NCBI RefSeq assembly: GCF_902702915.1
Contig: NZ_LR738849.1
Location: 2,301,001-2,365,000, forward strand
Direction: 5' to 3'
DNA from: Desulfovibrio sp. 86
GTDB lineage: Bacteria > Desulfobacterota > Desulfovibrionia > Desulfovibrionales > Desulfovibrionaceae
Length of the DNA stretch: 64,000 nt
Shown here: positions 9,350-18,098 of the stretch, piece by piece
Layout: each line of letters begins with the position of its first letter
How positions within the stretch are numbered: position 1 is the stretch's first letter
The notes under the pieces: model-generated
Told to the model about the DNA's origin: nothing
The model's database searches: none
What the model saw: the letters and a program-made list of their open reading frames with translations, nothing else
Program-made: the position numbers and the translations under genes

Positions 9350-11279
9350 AGCGCATCCCTCCTTTTTTGAAAGGCTCTTCGGCGTCTGCGCGAATAAGCG
9401 CGGCGATTTCAGCCACAGACTTGAGCCCCAGGTTATCACCGTTGCGCAGGCGCACATTTGCGCCGCCCGCCTGCACTTCCTTTTCTCCTACAACAAGAAT
9501 GTACGGCACTTTTGCCAGTTGCGCCTCACGCACCTTGAAACCCAGTTTCTCATTGCGCGTGTCCGCCTGGGCGCGGATGCCCAGAGCTTTGAGTTCGTCA
9601 CGCATGCTGGCGGCGGCTTCGTCGCCGGCATCGGTGACCGTGAGCAGGCGGGCCTGCTCCGGGGCGAGCCATGTGGGCAGGGCTCCGGCAAAATTCTCCA
9701 CCAGGATGCCGATAAAGCGTTCAAGCGAACCCATGATGGCCCGGTGTACCATGACCGGACGATGGCGCTCGCCGTCCTGACCCACGTAGGTGAGGTCGAA
9801 ACGCTCGGGCAGGGTGAAGTCCACCTGTATGGTAGAACATTGCCATTCGCGGCCAATGCAGTCCAGCAGGCGCACGTCGATTTTCGGACCGTAAAACGCG
9901 CCGTCGCCCTCGTTGATGGTGTAGGGCAGACCGGCTTTTTCCACAGCCTGCACAAGGGCGCTGGTGGCCATTTCCCACGCTTCGTCCGTGCCTATGCTGC
10001 TCTCGGGCCGGGTGGACACAGCCACCTTGTATTCAAAGCCGAAGAGGTGCATGAGGTCGCGGATAAGATGGATGACTTCAAGGATTTCGCCTTCAAGCTG
10101 TTCCGGGGCGCAGATGATGTGGGCGTCGTCCTGGGTGAACTGGCGCACACGCAAAAGCCCGTGCAGCACGCCGCTTTTTTCGTGGCGGTGCACAACGCCA
10201 AGCTCAAAATAGCGCTGCGGCAGGTCGCGGTAGCTGTGCAGCTCGTTGCCGTAAATGAGCATGTGCGCAATGCAGTTCATGGGCTTGACGCCGTAGGCGT
10301 CTTCCTCAATCTGGGTGAAGTACATGTTTTCGCGGTAGTGGTCGTAGTGGCCGGACTTCTGCCACGTTTCCACGCGCAGAAGCTGCGGGCCCTGCACGAT
10401 GTCATACCCGCGTTTGAGGTGCTCCTTGCGCCAGAAGTCCTCAAGAATGGTGCGAATGAGCATGCCCTTGGGCAGCCAGAACACCATGCCGGGGGCCACG
10501 TCTTCCTTGAAGGTGAAGAGCGAAAGTTCGCGTCCCAGCTTGCGGTGGTCGCGGCGTTTGGCTTCTTCCATCATCTTCAGATAGGCGGCAAGGGCTTTTT
10601 CGTCCGCAAAGGCCGTGCCGTAAATGCGCGACAGCATGCGGTTTTTTTCGTCGCCGCGCCAGTAGGCGCCAGCCACGCTCATGAGCTTGGAGGCCTTGGT
10701 AAAACCCGTGTGCGGCACGTGCGGGCCACGGCACAGGTCTGCAAAATCACCGCAGGTATAGACCGACACCGTGTCGGCGTCGATGCCTTCAATGATTTCA
10801 ACCTTATAGTTCTCGCCCAGAGCCTTGAAGCGCGCCACGGCATCGGCCTTGGACAGCACTTCATGGGTGAAAGGCTCGCGCGCGTTGGCAATGCGCTGCA
10901 TTTCAGCTTCAATGGCGGGAAAATCTTCGGTGGAGAAGGGCTTTTCAACGTCAAAGTCGTAGTAAAAGCCGGTATCGATGGAAGGCCCGATGGTGACCCT
11001 GGCAGTGGGGAAGAGTTTTTTCACCGCCGCAGCCATGACGTGCGCGGTGGAGTGGCGGATCATCTGCAGACCTTCGGCCGAATCGGCGTACACGGGCTCG
11101 AGGCCTTCACACCCGGCGGGAACCGGAGAAGAGAGATCAAGCAGGCCCTCAGCGCCGCCAAGCGCGCGGGCAGCCACGACGGCCTTGAACCTTTTGCCGC
11201 TCAAGGCTTTCTGGAGCACGGAGGCCACGCTGTCGCCAGCCTGCCCCTCAACCATTTGCCCTTCCACACGGACTTCCAT
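9336..11279 (-). CDS. thrS: Threonine--tRNA ligase
   Basis: Cytoplasmic class II synthetase that charges tRNA-Thr. The 647 residues contain a TGS domain (1-65, [18 protein letters not shown]), an editing domain with the HxxxH motif [16 protein letters not shown], the catalytic core ([25 protein letters not shown], motif 3 [17 protein letters not shown]) and the C-terminal anticodon-binding domain to GGMRYSFA. The ATG at 11279 has AAGGAG at good spacing; the upstream 46 codons include the leader hairpin and are not coding. infC follows with overlap. Confidence 0.97.
   Translation of the reverse strand: MEVRVEGQMVEGQAGDSVASVLQKALSGKRFKAVVAARALGGAEGLLDLSSPVPAGCEGLEPVYADSAEGLQMIRHSTAHVMAAAVKKLFPTARVTIGPSIDTGFYYDFDVEKPFSTEDFPAIEAEMQRIANAREPFTHEVLSKADAVARFKALGENYKVEIIEGIDADTVSVYTCGDFADLCRGPHVPHTGFTKASKLMSVAGAYWRGDEKNRMLSRIYGTAFADEKALAAYLKMMEEAKRRDHRKLGRELSLFTFKEDVAPGMVFWLPKGMLIRTILEDFWRKEHLKRGYDIVQGPQLLRVETWQKSGHYDHYRENMYFTQIEEDAYGVKPMNCIAHMLIYGNELHSYRDLPQRYFELGVVHRHEKSGVLHGLLRVRQFTQDDAHIICAPEQLEGEILEVIHLIRDLMHLFGFEYKVAVSTRPESSIGTDEAWEMATSALVQAVEKAGLPYTINEGDGAFYGPKIDVRLLDCIGREWQCSTIQVDFTLPERFDLTYVGQDGERHRPVMVHRAIMGSLERFIGILVENFAGALPTWLAPEQARLLTVTDAGDEAAASMRDELKALGIRAQADTRNEKLGFKVREAQLAKVPYILVVGEKEVQAGGANVRLRNGDNLGLKSVAEIAALIRADAEEPFKKGGMRYSFA
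9357..9364 (-). promoter_or_regulatory. Strong ribosome binding site that decides the infC start
   Basis: AAGGAGGG lies inside the last codons of thrS, 7 bases before an ATA codon in the infC frame and 22 bases before the first infC ATG. Only the ATA has normal spacing. The ATG directly after the site is a Met codon in the thrS frame. Confidence 0.65.
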
Positions 11280-11329
11280 GAAAAACTCCTTAGCGTGGCC
11301 GGGGGCGCTGTCCGGCCAGACGAAAGGCC

Positions 11330-11358
11330 AAAACAAAATGGGGAGGTAAACCTCCCCA
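11330..11358 (-). terminator. Hairpin plus T-run between tRNA-Val and thrS
   Basis: On the minus strand an 8-bp stem (TGGGGAGG/CCTCCCCA, loop of 4) is followed by TTTTGTTTT. It can terminate the tRNA-Val transcript or act as an attenuator in the thrS leader; the sequence alone does not decide. Confidence 0.7.
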
Positions 11359-11458
11359 CTGCGCCGATACCGGTCATTCGGCCATCTTTCGATAACCTGT
11401 GCTATGGGCGGGGCCAAGGCCTTCCGCCGTTAAGGGGAATCAACCCCAAAGTTTCTTT

Positions 11459-11535
11459 TGGTAGGAACGAACAGACTTGAACTGTTGACCCCTTCCGTGT
11501 CAAGGAAGTGCTCTAGCCACCTGAGCTACGCTCCT
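11459..11535 (-). tRNA. tRNA-Val (anticodon GAC), CCA encoded
   Basis: The full cloverleaf can be folded. The acceptor is AGGAGCG/CGTTCCT, followed by TA and the D-arm GCTCAGGTGGCTAGAGC. The anticodon stem CTTCC/GGAAG has loop TTGACAC (anticodon GAC), and the T-arm AACAG-TTCAAGT-CTGTT follows. The discriminator is A and CCA is encoded (11459-11461). Confidence 0.95.
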
Positions 11536-11540
11536 ACATG

Positions 11541-11904
11541 AGGCAGAGGGTTATATAGCCACTCCTTACCCGCCCGTCAACAATTTTTTGGCCTTTTTCG
11601 CATTTTATTCGGGCAATCCGCAGTGTTTGCCCCGAGTTGCGCTGATAACGAGCTCCTGGAGATGCGGTGCGCGCGCCGGAAATTCAACGACGGCATGTGC
11701 GGATATGGGCCAGCCGCCTGTACGCGTGCCTATGTCGAAAATTCGCGCGCGGGCCGTGATTGTTGCGGATATGTCAGGTTAGAGGTAACTAGTTGGTAAA
11801 GGATGATGTTCCGGGTGCAAAGCCAGCGCTGCCGCGCATATGGGTAGTCTACGGCTTGCCAAGATTCGCGGCAGGCAAGCAGTCTTAAAACATAGGAATT
11901 CAGT
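11541..11904. other. Intergenic region upstream of the MOSC gene; nothing firm
   Basis: No ORF with a ribosome site and no clear promoter was found. A short stem GCTTGCC/GGCAAGC occurs near 11853-11880 just before the MOSC gene. I could not match it to a molybdenum-cofactor riboswitch. Confidence 0.4.
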
Positions 11905-12357
11905 ATGGGAAATGGCATGGGAATTATTAGGGCCATCTGCACCAGTGCAAAAAAAGGCACTGCCAAAAAGACCGTTCCGTCCGCCACCCTTGTGGTGGAG
12001 CACGGCATTGAGGGCGACGCGCATGCAGGCAAGTGGCATCGTCAGGTCAGTCTGCTGTCCTGGCAGGCCATCGAGGATTTCAAGGCCAGGGGAGCCATTG
12101 TTTCGCACGGCTGTTTTGGCGAGAACCTTATTGTGGACGGCATCGACTTCGCGGCCCTACCCGTGGGCACGCGCCTGTCCTGTAACGAGGTTCTTATGGA
12201 AGTGACGCAGATAGGCAAGGAGTGCCACAGCCACTGCCAGATATTTCACGCCATGGGTGACTGCATCATGCCCCGGCAGGGCGTGTTCGCCAAGGTTCTG
12301 CACGGCGGGTTTGTGCGGCCCGGTGACGAGATGCTTGTGCTGCCCGCCGAAGCGTGA
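11905..12357 (+). CDS. MOSC domain protein
   Basis: A 150-residue single-domain protein. The MOSC fold is shown by GIEGDAHAGKWHRQVSLLSW near residues 34-54, FGENLIVDGIDF and the C-terminal GVFAKVLHGGFVRPGDEM. Family members handle the molybdenum cofactor or its sulfur, binding it through a conserved Cys; here CHSHC (near 107-111) and C119 are available. The start ATG at 11905 has GGA about 8 bases upstream; an in-frame ATG five codons later is possible. Cytoplasmic, no signal. Its exact partner is unknown. Confidence 0.85.
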   Translation: MGNGMGIIRAICTSAKKGTAKKTVPSATLVVEHGIEGDAHAGKWHRQVSLLSWQAIEDFKARGAIVSHGCFGENLIVDGIDFAALPVGTRLSCNEVLMEVTQIGKECHSHCQIFHAMGDCIMPRQGVFAKVLHGGFVRPGDEMLVLPAEA

Positions 12358-12539
12358 GCTGGCGCGGGGCGGTAAGTCGATAGGATGCGGCTACTGCCAC
12401 GCCGGTTGCAGCGGGAGCCGGGGCGCTCACGTCCTTCCATTTTTCCACTCAATGCCATAGCCGCAGTCTCATCACGCAAGGGGAAGTTGACATGCCCCTT
12501 GAAGTGGCGTTTCTTATTTCCCTAGTAGACCAGATCAAC

Positions 12540-12576
12540 TAGAGCAGTTTACGAATGAAATGAGTTAAATGCTCTA
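12540..12576. repeat. Short form (37 bp) of family A palindromic element
   Basis: TAGAGCAGTTTACGAATG followed by AAATGAGTTAAATGCTCTA. It is the left module of the long form without the internal hairpins. A second short copy is at 56736. The rest of the 12358-12729 gap holds only another small palindrome at 12686-12716. Confidence 0.85.
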
Positions 12577-12685
12577 GCGGGGACGCCATGCGCGCATTCC
12601 TGAACCTGGTCGCTGTCTGCAACCTTGCGGTTGAGTTGATATCTGCGTGTGCACATCAAGCGGCATACGCTTTGGGACGTTTTAT

Positions 12686-12716
12686 TAGAGCAATTTCTCT
12701 TTGAAAATGCTCTAAC
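12686..12716. repeat. Short palindrome with AGAGCA/TGCTCT ends
   Basis: TAGAGCAATTTCTC followed by TTTGAAAATGCTCTA, with TA on both sides. It is like the end module of the composite elements at 48172 and 54340. It lies just before the ABC transporter operon. Confidence 0.7.
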
Positions 12717-12729
12717 AGAAGGGGGCAAT

Positions 12730-13746
12730 GTGGCGGCAAGGAAAAAAATGGCGACAGGCGCACGTCTTCGCGGCATCTTTTCTGTTCTGACTCTGATGGG
12801 CGTCAGCGGCCTTTTGATTCTGATGGCTGCAGGCTTGTCCGTGGCAGGCGAAGTCTGGCATGTGGGTACATGGAAGACCGCGCAGACCATACAGCCTTTT
12901 TTGTATGAAAAATATGCGGCGCCGACGAATCCTGGCCTCAAGGTTGACGTGCGCCCCTTCACCAATCCTGCCGATCAAAAATCCGCACTGCTTGCGGGCA
13001 GCCTCGACATGACAGGCACCACGCTGGCTCTGGCCATTCAGGCCGCTTCACGGGGTGAGCCTGTCAAGCTTGTGGCAACGCTGGGCAACAAGTGCTCGGC
13101 GCTTGTGGTGGCCAAGGATGGGCCCATAAAAAGCGCCAGCGACCTCAAGGGCAAGCGCATCGCCTACGTTCCCGGCACCATGCACGAAATCTTGCTGCGC
13201 GAAGTGCTGCACCGTGAAGGCATTGACCCTGATCGCGACGTCACGCTCATGCGCATTGATTTTTTTGATATGGGCACGGCTCTGGCCAAGGGGAATGTGG
13301 ACGCCTTTTTATCTGGCGAGCCCTTTCCCACGCAGGCCGTGATGCAGGGATACGGGCGTATTCTGGCCTATCCCTATTATGGCGACAGCATAGGGACCAT
13401 CAACAGCGGCATGCTCATGCGCGAAGACTTTATACAGGCGCACCCGGATAAGGCCCTGCGGATGGTAGCCGCGCACAAGGCCGCCACACAGGCTTTGACC
13501 GCGGACAAAAAACTCTGGCTGGATACGGCAGCCAGCCTGTTCGGCGTCGATAGGGCCCTGCTGGAAGCTTCTGCTGGCAATATCGAACTGGTTTGGGACA
13601 TGGACGATGCGTTCATGCGTCAGTTGGCGGCATTGGGCGCGCGCATGAAAAGTCTCGGCATCATTGCCCAGGAACCGGATTACGCCAAGCTTGTTGATCG
13701 CAGCTTTGTGGATGCCCTGCGGGCCGATTCTGCCAATCATGAATGA
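12730..13746 (+). CDS. ABC transporter substrate-binding protein (NMT1/SsuA-like)
   Basis: Periplasmic binding component of the importer encoded by this gene and the next two. The N-terminus is a signal peptide (basic start, LMGVSGLLILMAAGLSVAGE). Family features include LLAGSLDMTGTTLALAIQAA, SASDLKGKRIAYVPG and VDAFLSGEPFP, as in binding proteins for sulfonates, nitrate or thiamine precursors. The substrate cannot be told. The start is uncertain: GTG at 12730 follows GGGGG, while ATG at 12748 follows AAGG with spacing 6; a longer ORF from 12649 reads through a repeat and is unlikely. It overlaps the permease gene by 8 bases. Confidence 0.88.
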   Translation: MAARKKMATGARLRGIFSVLTLMGVSGLLILMAAGLSVAGEVWHVGTWKTAQTIQPFLYEKYAAPTNPGLKVDVRPFTNPADQKSALLAGSLDMTGTTLALAIQAASRGEPVKLVATLGNKCSALVVAKDGPIKSASDLKGKRIAYVPGTMHEILLREVLHREGIDPDRDVTLMRIDFFDMGTALAKGNVDAFLSGEPFPTQAVMQGYGRILAYPYYGDSIGTINSGMLMREDFIQAHPDKALRMVAAHKAATQALTADKKLWLDTAASLFGVDRALLEASAGNIELVWDMDDAFMRQLAALGARMKSLGIIAQEPDYAKLVDRSFVDALRADSANHE

Positions 13747-14515
13747 TGGCAGGGGGGCGCGAATCCTGCCCTGGTGCCTTCCGCTGCTGTTGCTGGCGCT
13801 ATGGTGGGGAGCCGCGGCATTTCGGTTGATGCCGGAATGGCTGCTGCCTTCACCTGCGGGGGTGGCGCGCACCATGTTCGCATATGTGGCTGGAAACCCA
13901 TCCGTCCCCTATGGCGGGCGCTTTTGGAGCGACGCCGCCGCAAGTTTGTGGCGAGTTGCCTGCGGATTCACGCTGGCTGCCATACCTGGTCTGATTTTAG
14001 GGCTCTGGTCGGGCAGAAGCGCGACAGTAGCGCGCCTGCTGTCTTTTTCCATCAACGGCGTCAAGTCCGTTCCCGGCATAAGCTGGCTGCCGTTGGCGCT
14101 CATCTGGCTGGGGGTGGGCTTTATGACCACCGTCAGCCTCATAGCCCTGGCGGGATTTTTTCCGATATATTTCAGTGCGGCAGCTGCGGCCGCGTCTGTG
14201 CCGCAAAATCTGATAAATGCGGGCCGCATGCTCGGTCTTTCACGCGTGAAGCTCTTTGCCAAGGTGATCCTGCCGTGGAGCATGCCGCAGATATGCGCGG
14301 GTTTGCGGGTGGCGCTTGGCATGAGTTTCGCCTATCTGGTGCTGGGGGAACTTACCGGAGTGCCGGACGGCCTGGGCGCGCTTATTATGGATGCCCGCAT
14401 GAATGGCCGTGTGGACGTGCTTTTGAGCGGCATTGTGCTCATAGCCGTGCTGGGGGGCATTTGTGACGGTCTGCTTGTCCGGTTTTTATCCAGGCTGCCG
14501 GGTGTGGTGAAATGA
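13739..14515 (+). CDS. ABC transporter permease (SsuC/TauC type)
   Basis: A 258-residue inner-membrane protein with about six hydrophobic segments. Residues about 165-215 hold the cytoplasmic coupling region: ASVPQNLINAGRMLGLSRVKLFAKVILPWSMPQICAGLRVALG, the EAA loop of BPD-type permeases. It starts ATGAATGA, overlapping the end of the binding-protein gene, and ends in ATGA overlap with the ATPase gene, so the three are translationally coupled. Confidence 0.92.
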   Translation: MNDGRGARILPWCLPLLLLALWWGAAAFRLMPEWLLPSPAGVARTMFAYVAGNPSVPYGGRFWSDAAASLWRVACGFTLAAIPGLILGLWSGRSATVARLLSFSINGVKSVPGISWLPLALIWLGVGFMTTVSLIALAGFFPIYFSAAAAAASVPQNLINAGRMLGLSRVKLFAKVILPWSMPQICAGLRVALGMSFAYLVLGELTGVPDGLGALIMDARMNGRVDVLLSGIVLIAVLGGICDGLLVRFLSRLPGVVK

Positions 14516-15261
14516 AGGAATATTTCCGTTGCAGGGGCCTGCGGAAAAGTTATGGCCCGCATATTGTTTTGCCCGGCATTGACATAACGCTTGGGCAGGG
14601 CTCCATAACTGCGCTCATCGGAGCCAGCGGTTGCGGGAAAAGCACGTTTCTGCATGTGGTGGCAGGGTTTGTGCCGATGGACGCCGGGGCCATGCTGCTT
14701 GAGGGCGTTCCCTGTGGTGAACCCGGCCCGGACAGGGTTATGGTATTTCAGGACGACGCGTTGTTGCCGTGGCTGAATGTCAGGGAAAACGTGGAATTGG
14801 GCCTGAAAACTGCGGGGATGGCTCATGCGATGCGGCAGGAGCGGGTGCGGCACATCCTGATGCAGGTGGGGCTGGAGCCATGGGCCAATGCCTTGCCTTC
14901 GGAACTTTCGGGAGGGATGCGGCAGCGGGTCGCCTTGGCGCGCACGCTGGTGCTTCGCCCAAAGCTTTTGCTTCTTGACGAACCCTTTGCCGCCCTGGAC
15001 GCCATTACACGCTCGCGCATGCAGCGCCTGCTGGCGGATCTGCAACTCCAGACCGGCGTTACGGTGCTGCTGGTCACGCATGACGTTTCGGAAGCCTGCC
15101 TGCTGGCGGACACCATACACCTTATGGGAACGGGACGCGGCATTGTGGAGACGTGGACGGTTGCAGCGCCCCGCCCGCGAGATCCCGATGATCCTGCCTT
15201 TGCGCAATTGAAGGTGCAAATCCGCGCCAAGCTGGAAGCCCTGGCTGAGCCCGTGTTGTGA
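14512..15261 (+). CDS. ABC transporter ATP-binding protein
   Basis: A 249-residue ATPase of the importer. Walker A GASGCGKST (near 37-45), Q-loop VMVFQDDALLPWLNV, signature LSGGMRQRVALARTL, Walker B LLLLDEPFAALD and the H-loop VTHDVSEACLLAD are all present, typical of the SsuB/TauB/NrtD group. Its ATG overlaps the TGA of the permease gene. It is the last gene before the AT-rich island. Confidence 0.95.
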   Translation: MKEYFRCRGLRKSYGPHIVLPGIDITLGQGSITALIGASGCGKSTFLHVVAGFVPMDAGAMLLEGVPCGEPGPDRVMVFQDDALLPWLNVRENVELGLKTAGMAHAMRQERVRHILMQVGLEPWANALPSELSGGMRQRVALARTLVLRPKLLLLDEPFAALDAITRSRMQRLLADLQLQTGVTVLLVTHDVSEACLLADTIHLMGTGRGIVETWTVAAPRPRDPDDPAFAQLKVQIRAKLEALAEPVL

Positions 15262-15330
15262 ATATGGCAAAATAAGGCTTGTCAGTTGCGTGAAGTGTTA
15301 CAGTGGGTACTTGAGATAATCATCCCCTTT

Positions 15331-15498
15331 TTAGTAGCTCTTCAACGTAGAGCCTATGCCGCCGAACTTGGCTCGCCATTTGTAAAAAGACGCGCGACTC
15401 ATGCCGTGCTCACGACAAAGTTTGGGAACCGGTACCCCATTTTTGGCCTGCTTTAAAATCACCAAGATTTGACTGTCCGTGAATCGTGACTTTTTCAT
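15331..15498 (-). pseudogene. Truncated IS3-family transposase OrfA remnant
   Basis: A 55-codon reading starts MKKSRFTDSQILVILKQAKN, then LCREHGMSRASFYKWRAKFGG and stops soon after. That is the helix-turn-helix half of IS3/IS407-type OrfA; the leucine zipper and all of OrfB are absent. It resembles OrfA of the IS at 20057-22568 (same orientation) but is clearly diverged. It marks the left side of the accessory island. Confidence 0.8.
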
Positions 15499-15611
15499 CG
15501 TAATATCTCAAGATTGCTTATTTTCGGAAATTCTACTTTGAAATATTACTTTTTTCTTGGGGGATTACCATATGATGACTAATCAGTTATTTTATAATAT
15601 ATTGCACTAAC

Positions 15612-15620
15612 TTATCCACA
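15612..15620 (+). promoter_or_regulatory. Single consensus DnaA box
   Basis: TTATCCACA occurs once in the AT-rich leader of the nuclease-helicase gene, with a TATAAT at 15593-15598 just upstream. There is no cluster of boxes, so this is not an origin. Confidence 0.3.
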
Positions 15621-15659
15621 TAAATAATAACTTAAATATTGGCTCTGGGGGATTCACTA

Positions 15660-17642
15660 ATGAAACAGCTAGGTCGCGCCTTTTATCATAGCTCAATTGC
15701 CAATTTTATTAGTGAGTCACGCTCAAACATTTTAGGGGTATTGGCAGAGAATAATCATTTTGAATTATCCCAAGAGCAACGAAGTGCCTGGTTATCTGAG
15801 ATAAATATTTTGCAACAAACCTTACAGCCATATACTGGCTATATTTTATTTGAATATGTAATTCCTAGAATGGGGAAGCGTGCTGACGTTATTCTTCTCA
15901 TTCAGCAAAGCATTTTTGTAGTCGAATTCAAAGTAGGTTCGCATCGTTTTGACAAACAAGCTTCGGATCAGGTGATGGACTACGCACTGGACCTAAAGAA
16001 CTTCCATGCTGGGAGCCAACATCGCAATATTTATCCTATCCTAATTGCCACGAGTGGAACTCCATTGACGGAACAAAAAATTGTTCTTAGCGATGACGGA
16101 GTTTGTGCTACTTTATTTGGTACGCCCGAAAATCTGGCAAATTTACTATGGCGCTGCCTGGCTGAAGAATGTGACGACAGTATAACATGGCAAAAGGTGT
16201 GGGCAAGTTCAGGCTATCATCCCACGCCAACAATAATCGAAGCTGCTCAAGCCCTTTACGCAGGGCACTCGGTAGCAGAGATTAGTCGTAGCGATGCTGG
16301 CACCATCAATCTGTCTCAGACAACAGAGGCAGTCAAAGCTATCATCAACCAAGCAATGACGCAGCATAGAAAATCTATTTGCTTTATTACAGGAGTCCCA
16401 GGAGCTGGAAAAACTCTGGCAGGTTTGAATATTGCGAGTGCCTGGCAAGATCCAAAGAATCAACAACATGCGGTTTTTCTTTCAGGTAATGGCCCCTTGG
16501 TGAGTATTCTACGCGAAGCCTTAAGTCGCGATGAGCACGAAAGAACAAAGCAGTCTGGCCTGAAAAAAAATAAAAAAGAGTGTGAACGAGAAACAGCCGC
16601 CTTCATTCAAAATATTCACCATTTTCGCGATGATATGCTTCGTTCTGATGACGCACCTATTGAACATGTTGTCATATTTGATGAAGCACAGCGCGCCTGG
16701 GATAAAGAACAGGCTAGCTCATTTATGCAACGAAAGCGCGGGCTCGCTGATTTTTCCATTTCAGAACCGGAATTTTTGCTTTCAGCGATGGATCGCCATC
16801 AAGATTGGGCTGTGATCATTTGTCTCATTGGTGGAGGGCAAGAAATAAACACTGGGGAAGGCGGTATAGGGGAATGGTACCAAGCTCTGCGCGACAGATT
16901 TACAGGCTGGCAAGTATGGGTTTCTCCCAACCTAACTGACAGTGAATATCTAATAGGAACATCAGGAAAGACGCTTCTGGATATTAAGAGCAAAGAATGG
17001 AAGCCAGAGTTGCATCTTGCAACGTCGGTGCGATCTTTTCGCTCTGAAAAAGTTTCTACCCTCGTCAAATCGCTTCTGGATATAAACCAAACTGAAGCAC
17101 AGCTCTTACTAAGTGAAATCAGCGATAAATATCCTTTAGTATTAACCCGTGATTTAGATGTGGCTCGCCACTGGCTTAAGAGCCATGCGCGTGGCACAGA
17201 AAGATATGGCATCATAGCCAGTTCTGGGGCTCAACGATTGAGGCCTCTTGGTATAGACGTTAAAAGTAGCATTGATGAAATTAGCTGGTTCCTTAACAAT
17301 AAAGGAGACGTACGGTCTTCTTACTATACGGAGGTGGTTGCCACAGAATTTCACATCCAAGGTCTCGAGTTAGACTGGACAGCCCTTGTGTGGGATGCAG
17401 ACTTACGTTTTATCAATGGCAATTGGGAATACTGGCAGTTTAGAGGTTCTTCTTGGCAAGCGATTCGTAGTGAGCCTAACCAACGGTATTTAAAAAATGC
17501 CTATAGAGTCCTTTTGACACGCGCACGGCAAGGTATGATTATCGTTGTCCCTAAGGGTAATGACAACGATCATACGCGGCCTCTGAAATTCTATGATGAA
17601 ACATACAACTATCTGTCAGAACTAGGTATTAAAGAAATTTAA
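15660..17642 (+). CDS. PD-(D/E)XK nuclease-like / SF1 helicase fusion (DUF2075-like)
   Basis: A 660-residue protein in AT-rich DNA. Residues about 60-110 look like a PD-(D/E)XK nuclease core: D76 in GKRADVILL, then E89-x-K91 in FVVEFKVGS. The second part is an SF1-type helicase: Walker A GVPGAGKT near 245, Walker B VVIFDEAQRAW near 337, motif III region IICLIGGGQEINTGEGGIGE, and motif VI YRVLLTRARQG near 615. This matches the DUF2075/Schlafen-3-like helicase group. The ATG at 15660 has GGGGGA at good spacing; a TTG seven codons earlier is less likely. No membrane segment. A role in phage or plasmid defence is inferred from architecture and island context. Confidence 0.8.
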   Translation: MKQLGRAFYHSSIANFISESRSNILGVLAENNHFELSQEQRSAWLSEINILQQTLQPYTGYILFEYVIPRMGKRADVILLIQQSIFVVEFKVGSHRFDKQASDQVMDYALDLKNFHAGSQHRNIYPILIATSGTPLTEQKIVLSDDGVCATLFGTPENLANLLWRCLAEECDDSITWQKVWASSGYHPTPTIIEAAQALYAGHSVAEISRSDAGTINLSQTTEAVKAIINQAMTQHRKSICFITGVPGAGKTLAGLNIASAWQDPKNQQHAVFLSGNGPLVSILREALSRDEHERTKQSGLKKNKKECERETAAFIQNIHHFRDDMLRSDDAPIEHVVIFDEAQRAWDKEQASSFMQRKRGLADFSISEPEFLLSAMDRHQDWAVIICLIGGGQEINTGEGGIGEWYQALRDRFTGWQVWVSPNLTDSEYLIGTSGKTLLDIKSKEWKPELHLATSVRSFRSEKVSTLVKSLLDINQTEAQLLLSEISDKYPLVLTRDLDVARHWLKSHARGTERYGIIASSGAQRLRPLGIDVKSSIDEISWFLNNKGDVRSSYYTEVVATEFHIQGLELDWTALVWDADLRFINGNWEYWQFRGSSWQAIRSEPNQRYLKNAYRVLLTRARQGMIIVVPKGNDNDHTRPLKFYDETYNYLSELGIKEI

Positions 17643-17781
17643 ATCATTTTATCCAAAATGCCTAACTGCTAGAAGGCAGATGTATTACATGACTAACAAA
17701 ACAGATCGTCTAAGGTCATTTTCTTTCAGTTCCTCGAGAAAAGAAAAGGATTCACTAGCGCTAATGTCGATCCCAAAAATT

Positions 17782-17820
17782 AAATTTCCGGATTCGTCAT
17801 TTCGACGAATCCGGAAATTT
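17782..17820. terminator. Perfect 17-bp inverted repeat
   Basis: AAATTTCCGGATTCGTC and its exact complement are separated by a 5-base loop. There is no T-run directly after it, so it may be a weak terminator for the helicase gene or a recombination/protein site beside the att-like repeat. Confidence 0.55.
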
Positions 17821-17833
17821 CGGAGCGGGACTT
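17821..17833 (+). repeat. Possible attachment-site half, matching tRNA-Leu
   Basis: CGGAGCGGGACTT is identical and in the same orientation to 22799-22811, which covers the T-arm and acceptor 3' side of tRNA-Leu. Direct repeats of a tRNA 3' end are the usual scar of tyrosine-integrase insertion. The match is only 13 bases. Confidence 0.4.
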
Positions 17834-17913
17834 AATTGTGTATTATAACATGCTTAAATTAAACATTATTCTAGATAGTAGCGTTTTAGTTGCCCCCAAA
17901 GTTGCCCCCTTTT

Positions 17914-18049
17914 TTATTCGGTGTGGTACTGGCGAGAGTGTCGCAGATGCTGCACCATCAATTCGCGTAGTGTGTAATCGCGCACTCTGTCCTTCCACCA
18001 TTCAAATCTTGCCGGTGTCGTAATTTGCGGCAAGGTCGAGTAGGCTAAA
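17914..18049 (-). pseudogene. C-terminal fragment of an unrecognised protein
   Basis: A 44-codon open stretch without a plausible start reads ...PARFEWWKDRVRDYTLRELM and ends LRHSRQYHTE. The composition is protein-like rather than random, so it is probably the tail of a decayed element gene. I cannot assign it to a family; the integrase catalytic motif is not visible. Confidence 0.3.
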
Positions 18050-18098
18050 TAATATTAAGTTATCTCATGATGTCATGCAATAATACTGGGAGGAAGAC

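Larger units (their letters stand above)
17643..18098. other. Gene-poor AT-rich spacer with hairpin, att-like repeat and a gene fragment
   Basis: Contains a perfect inverted repeat (17782-17820), a 13-base match to the tRNA-Leu 3' region (17821-17833), a tandem GTTGCCCCC motif (17890-17909), and a minus-strand fragment ending at 17914. No intact gene was found. Confidence 0.6.

Noticed and set aside
9135-11480. 781-codon plus-strand frame over infC and thrS
   Set aside because: Antisense shadow of two well-supported essential genes.
11780-11904. Molybdenum-cofactor riboswitch upstream of the MOSC gene
   Set aside because: Only one short stem is visible; the conserved riboswitch motifs are not found.
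15612-15620. Plasmid-type replication origin
   Set aside because: There is a single DnaA box, no iterons and no replication protein gene.
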